A stretch of DNA of 64,000 nt from NCBI RefSeq assembly GCF_000429625.1, contig NZ_AUCF01000006.1, positions 124,001-188,000 of the forward strand. The letters run 5' to 3'. Positions 16,784 through 26,373 of the stretch are shown in pieces (positions within the stretch are counted from its first letter, which is position 1; each line of letters starts with the position of its first letter). Made by a program: the position numbers and the translations under genes. Source of the DNA: Azospirillum halopraeferens DSM 3675. GTDB lineage: Bacteria; Pseudomonadota; Alphaproteobacteria; Azospirillales; Azospirillaceae. The notes beneath the pieces are model-generated. The model ran no database searches and was not told where the DNA came from. It saw only the letters and a program-made list of their open reading frames with translations.

Positions 16784-18811
16784 TCAAGCCTCCTGGACGT
16801 GCGGATGCGGTCGCGGCGGGCGGGGACGGAAGGCCAGCCAGAACAGCACGGCTGCGGCGCCGCACAGCAGGCTGACGGCGACCATGGCCTCGCGATAGGA
16901 GTACAGCACGGACAACGCCACGGCAACCATAGGTCCGATGGCGCCACCCATGCGTTCGAACATGCGAAACCAGCCGATGGCCGCGGTCTCCGCGATACCC
17001 GCGTCGCGGGCCACCTGCGACACCAGCGTAAGTTGCGGCGCGCCGATGAACGCCTGCGACAGGCCGAACAGGGCGACGGCGGCCGGCGCGGCCCACGCCC
17101 CGTGGCTCATCAGGAGCGGCACCGCGCTGAGCAGCGTGCCCAGCCCGCCCAGCGCGACGAACTCCCGCCGCGCCTGCCAGCGGTCGGACAGGGCTGCGGC
17201 CAGGGGCGACACCAGGATGAAGGCGACGAAATACATCATCTGCGCCCGCCCGACCTCGGCCTTGCTGGCGCCGTCGGCGGCCAGCATCAGCGGCACCAGG
17301 CAGAACAGGACGCCGGTGGCGGCGATCTTCGTGGGGATGGCGCTCAGCAGCATCAGGATGGCGAAGCGGGGCGTGCGCGCCAGCACCGCGGCGGAGCCGA
17401 CCAGGGACAGGCGTACGGGTGCCGCTTCGGGCGTACGCTCCGTACGTCCGAACGCCGCGACGATGGCGATTCCCGACACCAGCGCCAGCGCCGCCCCCAC
17501 CAGGAAGGTGGCGCGCGGGCCGACCTGATCGGCGATGATGCCGCCGGTCAGCGGCCCGCACACCCCCGCGGCCAACAGCCCGCCGATGAACATGGCCATG
17601 CCCATGGCGCGGTTGTCGCGGGTGGTGCGGTCGATGACGATGCCCTGGGCGGTGATCAGCACCAGCCCGTAGCCGAGCGCGGTCAGGCAGCGCCACAGCA
17701 GCAGGTCCCACAGGGTGGCCGCGAAGGCGGTCATGGCCAGACTGACGGAGCCGAGCAGCGCGCCCGCCACGAAGGCGCGCCGCCGCCCCCACCGTTCCGA
17801 CCAGGCGGCCCCGCTGGGCTGCGACAGGGCCCACACCAGCATGAACAGGGTGATCGGCAGCCCGACCACCATGTCGGGCGTCAGCCACGGCGCGGACGAG
17901 GCGAAGCTGCGGGCGTACGCCGGCAGGAAGGGGCGCGACAGCTCCTCCGACAGGCAGAACAGGAAGACGGGCAGGCGGAGATAGACGAGGTTGGCGGACG
18001 GCACCGGCGGCGTGCCGGGGGTGCGGAACACGAAGCGCCGGCCCAGCGCGTGCAGCCGCTCCGCCGCCTCCGCCGCGGCCCGGCCGCCGGCCGCCGCGGC
18101 CCGGCGCGACAGTTCGGCGAAGCGTGCGTTGACCCCGGCCAGGATCGCCGCGTGCGCCCGCAACGCCACCGCCGGATCGCCGCGGAAATCCCCGGCCTCC
18201 GCCAGTTCGATCAGGCGCAGGCGGGCGGTGGTGCGGCGCATGGCCAGATTGACCACCACCAGCAGCACCTCGAACGTCAGCAGCACCGAGACGAGCAGCA
18301 CCGACAGCACGTCCAGCATCAGGTCGACCGATGCCTTGGCCAGGTACGCCCGGTCGACGCCCACGTGCAGCCGCGCCTCCGCCGTCCCGTCCGCGTCGCC
18401 CAGCGGTACCGCCACGTCGACAAATCCGGGATACACCTCCGACCCGGCGGTGGCGGACAGTCGGTCGCCCACCGCGGCGGGGCGGCCGGCGGCGGCGATG
18501 ACCCGGCCGTCAGCGTCGGTCACCGCGGCGTAGGCGATGTCCGCGTGGGCGCCGATCTCGGCCTCCAGCGCGTCATGGATGCCGGGCAGCCGGTCCAGCG
18601 GGATGCCGAAGCCCAGCGCCCGGTTGATCTGGGCCGCCAGGACCTCGCCCACGGTGTGCGCCTTGCGCTCCAGTTCCGGCGCGAACACCCGCTCGAACCG
18701 GTCGAGCGCCGCCCACGAGGCGAGCCCCGCCATCACCAGCAGCACCGCCAGCGTCGCCACCGTCAGGCGGTAGACCAGCGCCCGGACCGGATCGCGCGTC
18801 CGTGCGTTCAT
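16784..18811 (-). CDS. Sensor-HAMP-MFS fusion transporter
   Basis: The 675-residue protein joins two modules. Residues 1-260 form a sensor: membrane span (16-36), periplasmic domain with INRALGFGIPLDRLPGI (62-78) and DIAYAAVTDADGRVIAAAG (91-109), a second span (165-190), then a HAMP-like helical linker. Residues 275-675 form a 12-span major facilitator with motif A-like SGAAWSERWGRRR after the second MFS span and DRWQARRE in the second half. Fusion of a chemoreceptor-style input to an MFS carrier is uncommon. It suggests ligand-gated transport, or a transporter used as a sensor. It overlaps the upstream sensor gene by 4 bp. Confidence 0.88.
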   Translation of the reverse strand: MNARTRDPVRALVYRLTVATLAVLLVMAGLASWAALDRFERVFAPELERKAHTVGEVLAAQINRALGFGIPLDRLPGIHDALEAEIGAHADIAYAAVTDADGRVIAAAGRPAAVGDRLSATAGSEVYPGFVDVAVPLGDADGTAEARLHVGVDRAYLAKASVDLMLDVLSVLLVSVLLTFEVLLVVVNLAMRRTTARLRLIELAEAGDFRGDPAVALRAHAAILAGVNARFAELSRRAAAAGGRAAAEAAERLHALGRRFVFRTPGTPPVPSANLVYLRLPVFLFCLSEELSRPFLPAYARSFASSAPWLTPDMVVGLPITLFMLVWALSQPSGAAWSERWGRRRAFVAGALLGSVSLAMTAFAATLWDLLLWRCLTALGYGLVLITAQGIVIDRTTRDNRAMGMAMFIGGLLAAGVCGPLTGGIIADQVGPRATFLVGAALALVSGIAIVAAFGRTERTPEAAPVRLSLVGSAAVLARTPRFAILMLLSAIPTKIAATGVLFCLVPLMLAADGASKAEVGRAQMMYFVAFILVSPLAAALSDRWQARREFVALGGLGTLLSAVPLLMSHGAWAAPAAVALFGLSQAFIGAPQLTLVSQVARDAGIAETAAIGWFRMFERMGGAIGPMVAVALSVLYSYREAMVAVSLLCGAAAVLFWLAFRPRPPRPHPHVQEA

Positions 18812-19488
18812 GACCGCTGCGCCCGGTCGAGCAGGCGCTCGGCCTCGTCCATCGACTCCTCCGCCTCGCGCACGGCGGCGGCGAGGCGTTCACCCTGCCC
18901 CTCCACACCGTCGAACCGCGCCCGCCCCAGCAGGACCCGCACCGCCACCAGCGTCACCAGTCCCCCCAGGGCCAGCAGGCCCAGCCCGACCTGCACCAGC
19001 CGGTCGCGCACGCCGGCTACCTCGGCGCGCAGGGTGGCGAGCGTGGCGTGCAGAACGACGGCCCCGACCACCTGGCCGAAGCTGTTGCGGATGTCCGCGG
19101 ACAGGCGGGCGGAGTCCCCGTCGATGGTGACCGATGGGCCGCCGCCCGCCGCAGCCTGCGTTTCGCTGCGCCCGTCGTCCGTGGCGAACAGCACGCTGCC
19201 GTCTTCGGCGACGATGACCAGCCCCACCACCTCCGGCGCGGTGGCCGCGGCACGGTCCAGCAGGGCGCGGGCATCCTCCAGCTCGGCCAGGTCGAGACCC
19301 AGCGTCAGGCCGTACTCGGTCTTGCGGCGGACCTCCTCCACCACCACCGTCAGGCGGGAGGTGGCGACCTCGATCAGGGTCCGCTGGAATTTGTAGTAAG
19401 CGAGCACCAGGGTGAGGACCACCGCCAGGCAGACGGTCGCCGCGATCACCAGCGAGGCGCGGCGCGCCAGCGTCGTGTCAACCGCCAT
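18808..19488 (-). CDS. Two-span membrane protein with periplasmic sensor domain, first gene of the cluster
   Basis: This 226-residue protein has a membrane span at residues 10-32, a periplasmic domain (about 33-160) with YGLTLGLDLAELEDARALLD and PEVVGLVIVAEDGSVLFATDDG, a second span (about 163-188) and a short charged cytoplasmic tail (EGQGERLAAAVREAEESMDEAERLLDRA) likely to be helical. The layout is close to that of the 250-residue protein downstream (14189-14941), but the sequences are clearly diverged. No output domain is present. It is the promoter-proximal gene of the seven-gene cluster and is divergent from the copper operon. Confidence 0.7.
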   Translation of the reverse strand: MAVDTTLARRASLVIAATVCLAVVLTLVLAYYKFQRTLIEVATSRLTVVVEEVRRKTEYGLTLGLDLAELEDARALLDRAAATAPEVVGLVIVAEDGSVLFATDDGRSETQAAAGGGPSVTIDGDSARLSADIRNSFGQVVGAVVLHATLATLRAEVAGVRDRLVQVGLGLLALGGLVTLVAVRVLLGRARFDGVEGQGERLAAAVREAEESMDEAERLLDRAQRS

Positions 19489-19676
19489 CCCGGACCGTTC
19501 CCCCGCGCCCTGCCCCGCCGCCGGCCTGTCGGACCGGCCGGATCGCTTTTATCCCCGACAACCCGCGGGGGGCAAGCTGCACCGGACGGCGGAACCGATC
19601 ACGGCGTGCGCCGTTGCACCGGTGCGGGCGGCGCCGCGCCCGGCAGGCCCCTTTCCGGCCAGGGAGTACCGACACC

Positions 19677-20498
19677 ATGCTGCCCCCCGACGATTTCGCG
19701 CTGCTGTCGCTGTGTCTGGCCACCCGCCCGGCGGTGACCCCGCAGACCCTATGGCAGGCGTGGAGCTTCGCCCCCGCGGTCGTCGGTCCGCTGGTGCTGA
19801 TGCTCGCCGCCTACCTCGGGGTGCTGGTCCGCGGGCACGGGCAGAGCGGGCGCGGCTCCGCCGCGGGCCCGGCGTGTTTTCTGACGGGCTGGACGCTCGT
19901 GGCGCTCGCGCTGGTGTCGCCGCTGTGCCGCATGGCAGCGGCGCTGGCGTGGGCGCACATGGTGCAGCACGTCATTCTGGTGGCCCTGGCGCCGCCTCTG
20001 CTGGTCATCGGCGCGCTGCTGGCCTTGCCGGCGCACCGGCGGCTGCCCCGTTGCGGGCCGCTGGCCGCCGGCGCCCTGTACGCCGTGGCCATCTGGGGCG
20101 CGCACGCGCCGGTGGTCTACCAGGGGGCGCTGGACGGGGCGACCGCCCATGTGCTGCTGGTGTTCGGCCTGCTGGCGGTCAGCGCGCTGTTCTGGTACGC
20201 GGCCATCGGTGGTGCCGTGCGGCCGGACGCCGGCGCCGCGGCGCCCGGTGCGGCGGTGATCGCCATCCTCTGCGCGCTGATTCAGACCGGGGTGCTGGGC
20301 GCCCTGCTCACCTTCGCGCCCAGCCCCTGGTACCCGGTCTTCGCCGACCGCACCGCCGCCTGGGGCCTGACGCCGCTGGAGGACCAGCAACTGGCCGGGC
20401 TGATCATGTGGGTGCCCATGGGGGCGATCTATCTGGCCGCCGGTCTCGCCGCGGCGACGGCGGTCGTCTTCGGCCGCTCGCGCACCGGCGCCGCCTGA
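19677..20498 (+). CDS. CtaG-like (caa3-type) cytochrome c oxidase assembly protein
   Basis: This 273-residue integral membrane protein has seven or eight hydrophobic spans. Signature stretches include the histidine-containing AWAHMVQHVILVALAPPLLVIGALL, WGAHAPVVYQGAL, and FADRTAAWGLTPLEDQQLAGLIMWVPMG near the C-terminus. These match the Caa3_CtaG family (PF09678), thought to help copper delivery to cytochrome c oxidase, and unrelated to Cox11-type CtaG. The ATG at 19677 follows AGGGAG. It heads a rightward operon with a DUF2946 protein, YcnI and a CopC-CopD fusion, which strengthens a copper role. Confidence 0.88.
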   Translation: MLPPDDFALLSLCLATRPAVTPQTLWQAWSFAPAVVGPLVLMLAAYLGVLVRGHGQSGRGSAAGPACFLTGWTLVALALVSPLCRMAAALAWAHMVQHVILVALAPPLLVIGALLALPAHRRLPRCGPLAAGALYAVAIWGAHAPVVYQGALDGATAHVLLVFGLLAVSALFWYAAIGGAVRPDAGAAAPGAAVIAILCALIQTGVLGALLTFAPSPWYPVFADRTAAWGLTPLEDQQLAGLIMWVPMGAIYLAAGLAAATAVVFGRSRTGAA

Positions 20499-20571
20499 TC
20501 CCCGGCGGAATTCCGCAGCGCGGAACGGCGGCACGTTGCGAACAGGTCGCATTCACGGCTAAGGTGGCGCC

Positions 20572-20994
20572 ATGGCCACCCCGTCCGGACGACCGACCCG
20601 CCCGCCGCGCACCCCGTGCGCCACGCGTCCGGTCGCCTGGCTGGCGGTCCTGGCGCTGGTGCTGCAGGCCGTTCTGGTCGGCCCGCTGGCCCTGCGGATG
20701 GCGGTTGGCCACGCCGGCCCCGCCGGGTTCGACGCCGCGTCGATCTGCACCGCCCACCCCGATGCCGTTCCCGACGCCGGGGCACCGGGGCACGGCGAGG
20801 ATCGCGACCACGCCGGCCATGCCCGCTGCCTGATCTGCCAGGCCGCCGCCGGGTCGCTGCTGCTGCCGCCCGACGCCGTCGCCGCGCCGCTGCCGTCGGC
20901 ACGGTCGGAATCGGTCGCAGCCGTCGCGCAGAGCATCCGCGCCACCGTCCGGCCGGCCGCCTACCGCTCGCGCGCTCCACCGATCACGGTTTGA
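20572..20994 (+). CDS. DUF2946-like small membrane protein, copper-associated
   Basis: This 140-residue protein has an N-terminal membrane span (about residues 21-42) and a periplasmic segment rich in histidine and cysteine: CTAHPDAVPDAG, HGEDRDHAGHARCLICQ. The HxGHxxCxxCQ pattern is the hallmark of DUF2946 proteins, which commonly accompany copper uptake or resistance genes. The histidines and cysteines could bind copper, which is inference. It is positioned between the CtaG-like gene and ycnI in the same orientation. Confidence 0.75.
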   Translation: MATPSGRPTRPPRTPCATRPVAWLAVLALVLQAVLVGPLALRMAVGHAGPAGFDAASICTAHPDAVPDAGAPGHGEDRDHAGHARCLICQAAAGSLLLPPDAVAAPLPSARSESVAAVAQSIRATVRPAAYRSRAPPITV

Positions 20995-21062
20995 CCACCC
21001 CTTTTCCATGGCGCGGGCTTCCTGCCCGCGCCCGGTCCTACCCGTTCATCGGAGCGCCGAAC

Positions 21063-21581
21063 ATGCGCCTGTCCGCTGCGGCCGCCGTTGCCGCCGCCCT
21101 GATCGCGGCATCCGCCGCCGCGCACGCCCACGTCACCCTGGAAACCGCCAAGGCTCCGGCCGGCAGCACCTACAAGGCCGTCCTGCGAGTCGGCCATGGC
21201 TGCAAGGGGTCACCCACCACAGCCATCCGCGTCCGCATCCCCGAGGGCGTCATCGCCGTCAAGCCGATGCCCAAGCCCGGCTGGACGCTGCAGACCACCG
21301 AAGGCCCCTATTCCGGCAGCTACACGGAACACGGCCGCACGGTCACCCGGGGGATCACCGAGATCACCTGGACCGGCGGCCCGCTGCCCGACGCCTGGTA
21401 TGACGAGTTCGTGTTCCGCGCCCGCCTGCCCGACGGGGCTCCCGGCACCGCCATCCATTTCCCCGTGGTCCAGGACTGCGAAACCGGCGCCCACCGCTGG
21501 ATCGCCATTCCCGAACCGGGGAAGACGGCGGCCGACCATGACGAGCCGGCCCCCGCCGTCGTGCTGATGCCCAAGCCCTGA
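21063..21581 (+). CDS. YcnI family (DUF1775) copper-binding protein
   Basis: This 172-residue exported protein has a signal peptide (residues 1-22, ending AAAHA) so that the mature protein begins HVTLE. The N-terminal histidine of YcnI proteins forms a copper brace together with a nearby Glu and Trp; here the mature His, VTLE and the later Trp in KPGWTLQTTEG are in place. The DUF1775 core VLRVGHGCKGSPTTAIRVRIPEGVIAVKPMPKPGW is clear. It acts in the periplasm, probably buffering or delivering copper to the CopC-CopD protein encoded 14 bp downstream. Confidence 0.92.
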   Translation: MRLSAAAAVAAALIAASAAAHAHVTLETAKAPAGSTYKAVLRVGHGCKGSPTTAIRVRIPEGVIAVKPMPKPGWTLQTTEGPYSGSYTEHGRTVTRGITEITWTGGPLPDAWYDEFVFRARLPDGAPGTAIHFPVVQDCETGAHRWIAIPEPGKTAADHDEPAPAVVLMPKP

Positions 21582-21595
21582 CCCGCAGGGGCGCC

Positions 21596-23147
21596 GTGGC
21601 ATCCCTGCCGCTGCGCCTCGCCCTGGCGTGTGCCCTGCTGCTGGCCCTGTGCGCCGGCGCACGGGCGCACGCCGTGCCGGTCGAGGCGATCCCCGCCGAC
21701 GGAGCCGTGCTGACGGCCCCGCCGGCGGCGGTCACGCTGCGCTTCAACGAACCCGTGCATCTCATCGCCCTGCGGGTCATCGCGCCGGACGGCCAACCGC
21801 TGCCCGGAACCGCGGAGCCGGGACCGGACGGCACGGTGGTGCGGTTCGCCCTGCCCGCCGGCGCCGCGGACGGCGGCTATCTGGTCAGCTACCGGGTGAC
21901 GTCGGCCGATGGCCACCCGGTGGGCGGGTCCCTGGCCTTCGGCATCGGCACCGCACCGGTCACCCCGGCGGGCGCCGCGGAGGCGGCACCGCTGCGCCCG
22001 CTCGCCGCGGTGCTGCGCGCCTTCCACGTCGGCGGCGTGCTGGCGGCGGCGGGCGGCGCCCTGTTCGTGCTGCTCGTGCCGGGGCGCAGTCATCCCCTGG
22101 CCGGCCGGGTGGCGCCGGTCCTGCTCGCCGCCGCGGCGGTGGCGGCGGTGGCCGGAGTCGCCGCGCTGATCCTCCATGGCGTCCGTCTCGGCGGCCCGGA
22201 GGTCTGGCGCGCCGTGTTGGCTGGGCCGCCGGCCCGCAGTCTGGCGGTGACCCTGGCCGGACTGGCGGCGATCGCGGCCGGCGCCATCCGACCGGACCGC
22301 GCCGCCGCGGCCCTGGCCGGCGGTGCCGGCCTGTGCGTCGCCGCCTTCGCCATGACCGGCCACGCCGCCTCCGCACCGCCGGCGTGGGCGGCGGTTCCGG
22401 CGATCCTCCTGCACACCGCGGCGGCGGCGTTCTGGGTGGGCGCGCTCCCGCCCCTGGCGATGGCGCTGGCGCGGCTTCCCGCGGACGCGGCGGTCGTGGG
22501 GCGGTTCTCCGCCCTGGCGGTCGGCGCGGTCGGGGTTCTGGTGGCGGCGGGCGCGGCGCTGACGGTCATGCAGGCCGGCGCCATCGCCGCCTTTCCCGGC
22601 ACCGGCTATGGCGGGGTCTGGCTGGTCAAGGTCGGCCTCGTCGCGGTGCTGCTGACCCTGGCGGTGCTCAATCGGGTCGTCCTGACGCCGCGGCTCACCC
22701 GGCCCCCCGGAGCCGGGGCCGGCGCCCTGCGCCGCAGCATCGCGGCGGAACTGGCGCTGGTCGCCGGCATCCTCGCCGCCACCGGCTGGCTCACCCAGAC
22801 GGAGCCGCCGCGGGCGACGGAGGCCGCGGCACCCGCCGGCGTTGCATTGACGGCGACGGCGCAGGGCGTCACGGCCGCGGTGCGCATGCACCCCGGTCGT
22901 GTCGGCCCCAACCGGCTGGGGGTGACCCTGACCGACGCCGCGGGCGTCCCCGTCGACGCCGCCGCGGTCGACGCCGCCCTGTCCCTGCCCGAGGCGGGTG
23001 TGGAGCCGCTGGCCCGTCCGCTGGACCGGCAGGAGGCCGGGGGCTACACCGCCGACCTGACATTGCCCCTTCCCGGCACCTGGTCGCTGCGCCTGGACGT
23101 GCGGATCGGCGACTTCGACCTGGTGATCCTGCGCACCGATATCGCCG

Positions 23148-23158
<11 letters not shown>
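21596..23158 (+). CDS. CopC-CopD fusion, copper resistance/import protein
   Basis: This 520-residue protein fuses a periplasmic CopC domain to a CopD membrane domain. After the signal peptide (residues 1-24) the mature chain begins HAVPVEAIPADGAVL, giving the N-terminal His used for Cu(II); a second His lies in SADGHPVGGSLAFGIG. Residues about 135-400 contain eight predicted spans typical of CopD, with LRAFHVGGVLAAAGGALFVLL and HTAAAAFWVGALPPL. Residues about 415-520 form an extra beta domain resembling YtkA. Start is GTG at 21596. The gene's end overlaps the convergent P450 gene by 11 bp. Confidence 0.92.
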
Positions 23159-24419
<1,261 letters not shown>

Positions 24420-24539
24420 GGGACCTCCTTTCGCATGGTGCATCGCGCACCGCCTGTCGGCGGTGCCCTTTACTGGACGTTCGCCCCGGCTTGCGCCATG
24501 TTCCCCGCCACCCCCAAATCCCGAAGGGCTGTTTGCCGA

Positions 24540-24890
24540 ATGAGCGAATTCAAGGTCGGCGACCGCGTTACCGTGCACACCTCCCAGGGCGGCCCGCAGG
24601 CGCTGGCGACGGTCGCCCGGTTCACCCACGACGGCCGCCGCATGGAGCTGTCGGACGGCTCGGAATGGCGAGCGGACGGCAAACGGCAGTGGAGCTTCCG
24701 CGGGTCCTTCTACAAGGGCCCGTTCGTGGAGCCGGAACGCGACGGTGATGCCGCCCGCATCGCCAAGCGCCGCGCCATCGGCCAGATCCGCAAGTTCGCC
24801 AACGACCTGGACATGGACAGCCCGCTGGACGCCGCGGCGCTGAAGCGGATCGTCGATCTGATCGACGCGGAGAAGGCGGCGGCGCCCTGA
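24540..24890 (+). CDS. Hypothetical protein with KOW/SH3-like N-terminus
   Basis: I do not recognise a named family for this 116-residue cytoplasmic protein. The N-terminal half FKVGDRVTVHTSQGGPQALATVARFTHDGRRMELSDGSEWRADGKRQW reads as a small SH3-like beta barrel. The C-terminal half is helical and charged (ARIAKRRAIGQIRKFANDLDMDSPLDAAALKRIVDLIDAEK). The layout suggests a small nucleic-acid or protein-binding factor, which is inference only. GAAGGG lies 12 nt before the ATG, slightly long spacing. It is divergent from the P450 and converges on the hemerythrin-like gene. Confidence 0.7.
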   Translation: MSEFKVGDRVTVHTSQGGPQALATVARFTHDGRRMELSDGSEWRADGKRQWSFRGSFYKGPFVEPERDGDAARIAKRRAIGQIRKFANDLDMDSPLDAAALKRIVDLIDAEKAAAP

Positions 24891-24912
24891 GCACCGGGGG
24901 CGCCGCCCCGTT

Positions 24913-25410
24913 TCAGGAACGGTGCTGCCCGGCCTCCCCGGCCCCCACCCCCACGCCCGCCGCATCGGCCCGGGGTGCCAGGCCGCGCAGGGCGCGGGCG
25001 GCACGAGTGGCCTCGGCGATGGCGTCGGGGGGCAGCCGCCCGGCGATCAGGGTCATCAGCCCGCTGCTCTCGTGCAGGCACTGGGCATCGAACAGGCTTT
25101 TCAGCCGTTCGAAATCGGTGATCCAGCCGGCGTCGCCGCCGCGACCGGCGCGCGCCGCCAGGTCACCGGCCAACTCCGCCACCCGGCGCTGGAGCGCACC
25201 CACCTCCTCCAGGTCGGCGGCGGCGACGCCGCAGCGGTGAAGGGCCGGCACCACGACCCGGTCCAGCATGGCGCCGTGGGCCCGCCACAGCTCCGCCAGG
25301 CCGCTCATCTCTCCGGCCCGCTCGTCCCAGGCGGGTTGAGTGGCGTTGCCGACGACGCTGAACACCTCCTGCCCCGCGAGGTGGTCGGATTCGAACAGTT
25401 GCGCGATCAT
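24913..25410 (-). CDS. Hemerythrin-like (HHE-type) helical protein, degenerate
   Basis: This 165-residue protein is all-helical by composition. Stretches such as ELWRAHGAMLDRVVVPALHRCG and RLKSLFDAQCLHESSGLMTLIAGRLPPDA resemble the helices of hemerythrin HHE proteins, which bind a di-iron centre for oxygen or iron sensing. Fewer histidines are present than in a full HHE set, so metal binding is doubtful. The last 25 residues are glycine and alanine rich. It may be a diverged regulator in the phoU neighbourhood; phoU lies 69 bp upstream in the same orientation. Family assignment is tentative. Confidence 0.55.
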   Translation of the reverse strand: MIAQLFESDHLAGQEVFSVVGNATQPAWDERAGEMSGLAELWRAHGAMLDRVVVPALHRCGVAAADLEEVGALQRRVAELAGDLAARAGRGGDAGWITDFERLKSLFDAQCLHESSGLMTLIAGRLPPDAIAEATRAARALRGLAPRADAAGVGVGAGEAGQHRS

Positions 25411-25479
25411 GGAACGACCATCCCGTCTGCACCTTCACGGGAGGAGAACCGGCGTCGCGCCCGGCGGTTCCCCGCCTTT

Positions 25480-26202
25480 TCAGGGGGTCGTGTCGGGCGG
25501 CTCCGGCATGACGAAGCTGCTGCGGTCGTCCTTGTCGCGCTCGTCGGCCGGGGCATGGCCCTGCACCAGGAAACACACGTTCTCCGCCACGTTGGTGGCG
25601 TGGTCGCCGATGCGCTCGATCGACTTGGCGACGAACAGCAGATGGGTACAGCCGGTGATGTGCTGCGGCGATTCCATCATGTAGGTGAGGAACTCGCGGA
25701 ACAGGGCCGTGTAGGCGTGGTCGACACGGGTGTCGCGGTTGCGCACGTCCAGGGCCAGGGTCGCGTCCTGGTCCACATACGCCGTGACCACATCGCGGAC
25801 CATGGCCACCACCATCTCGCCGATGGGGGCCAGCGACTGCACCGGGGCGGCGCCCGGCAGCCCGCTCAGCGTCACCGTCCGCTTGGCCACCGAGGCGGCG
25901 AAATCGCCGATCCGCTCGATGTTGGATGCAACCTTGAACGCCGCGACGATCTCACGCAGGTCGCGGGCCATGGGCTGGCGCAGGGCCAGCAGGCGGATCG
26001 CCAGGCTTTCGACCTCCGCCTCCATGCGGTCGATCTCCGGATCGCGCCGGATCACCTCCGCCGCCAGGTCGGCATCGACGCCGGCGATGGCGCGCAGGGC
26101 CGTGGCCAGCTGCTCTTCCGCCAGGCGTCCCATGCGTTCGACCGTGCCATGAAGGCGTCGCATTTCGGCGTCGAACGCCACCACGGTGTGACCGCCAGTC
26201 AT
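25480..26202 (-). CDS. phoU: Phosphate signalling protein PhoU
   Basis: This 240-residue protein has the two PhoU three-helix repeats, with KVASNIERIGDFAASVAKR (about 103-121) and LFVAKSIERIGDHATNVAENVCFLV (about 192-216) carrying the E-R-I-G-D metal-binding motif twice. PhoU links the PstSCAB phosphate transporter to the PhoR kinase and represses the Pho regulon when phosphate is abundant. No pst genes or phoB/phoR are in the window, so the gene is separate from its usual operon. GAGGAG precedes the ATG at 26202; the much longer reading upstream is antisense to the pentapeptide gene and is not credible. Confidence 0.94.
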   Translation of the reverse strand: MTGGHTVVAFDAEMRRLHGTVERMGRLAEEQLATALRAIAGVDADLAAEVIRRDPEIDRMEAEVESLAIRLLALRQPMARDLREIVAAFKVASNIERIGDFAASVAKRTVTLSGLPGAAPVQSLAPIGEMVVAMVRDVVTAYVDQDATLALDVRNRDTRVDHAYTALFREFLTYMMESPQHITGCTHLLFVAKSIERIGDHATNVAENVCFLVQGHAPADERDKDDRSSFVMPEPPDTTP

Positions 26203-26285
26203 CCCCTGCTCCTCGTCTTCAGCCCTGCCGCCGGGAAACGCCTTAACGATTAAAGCAGATTGTTTTAAGAAACTAGTCCACCATT

Positions 26286-26347
26286 GGAAGGATCGCCCCG
26301 TGCCCCGCACGGGGCGGGTGGAAGAATCGCCCCGTGCCCCGCACGGG
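26286..26347. repeat. Tandem pair of 28-bp repeats, each a hairpin, between phoU and pentapeptide gene
   Basis: Two 28-bp units (26286-26313 and 26320-26347) differ at one base (GGAAGGATCG versus GGAAGAATCG). Each contains CCCCGTGC, a CCC loop and GCACGGGG, so each can fold into a 7-8 bp stem. They fall in the leader region of the pentapeptide gene and upstream of divergent phoU. A regulatory hairpin pair or a small mobile palindrome are both possible. Confidence 0.6.
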
Positions 26348-26373
26348 ACGGGAATCGGGGCCGGGCGGGATGC

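Noticed and set aside
16733..19396. An 887-codon plus-strand frame opposite the sensor-MFS gene (and a similar 876-codon one at 10795-13425 opposite the phosphatase).
   Set aside because: Long antisense frames are expected in GC-rich DNA. Their translations are low-complexity Arg/His/Gln/Gly, whereas the minus strand gives clear domains.
26203..26373. Pho box upstream of phoU.
   Set aside because: No CTGTCAT-type direct repeats are visible; only AT-rich sequence and the tandem hairpins.
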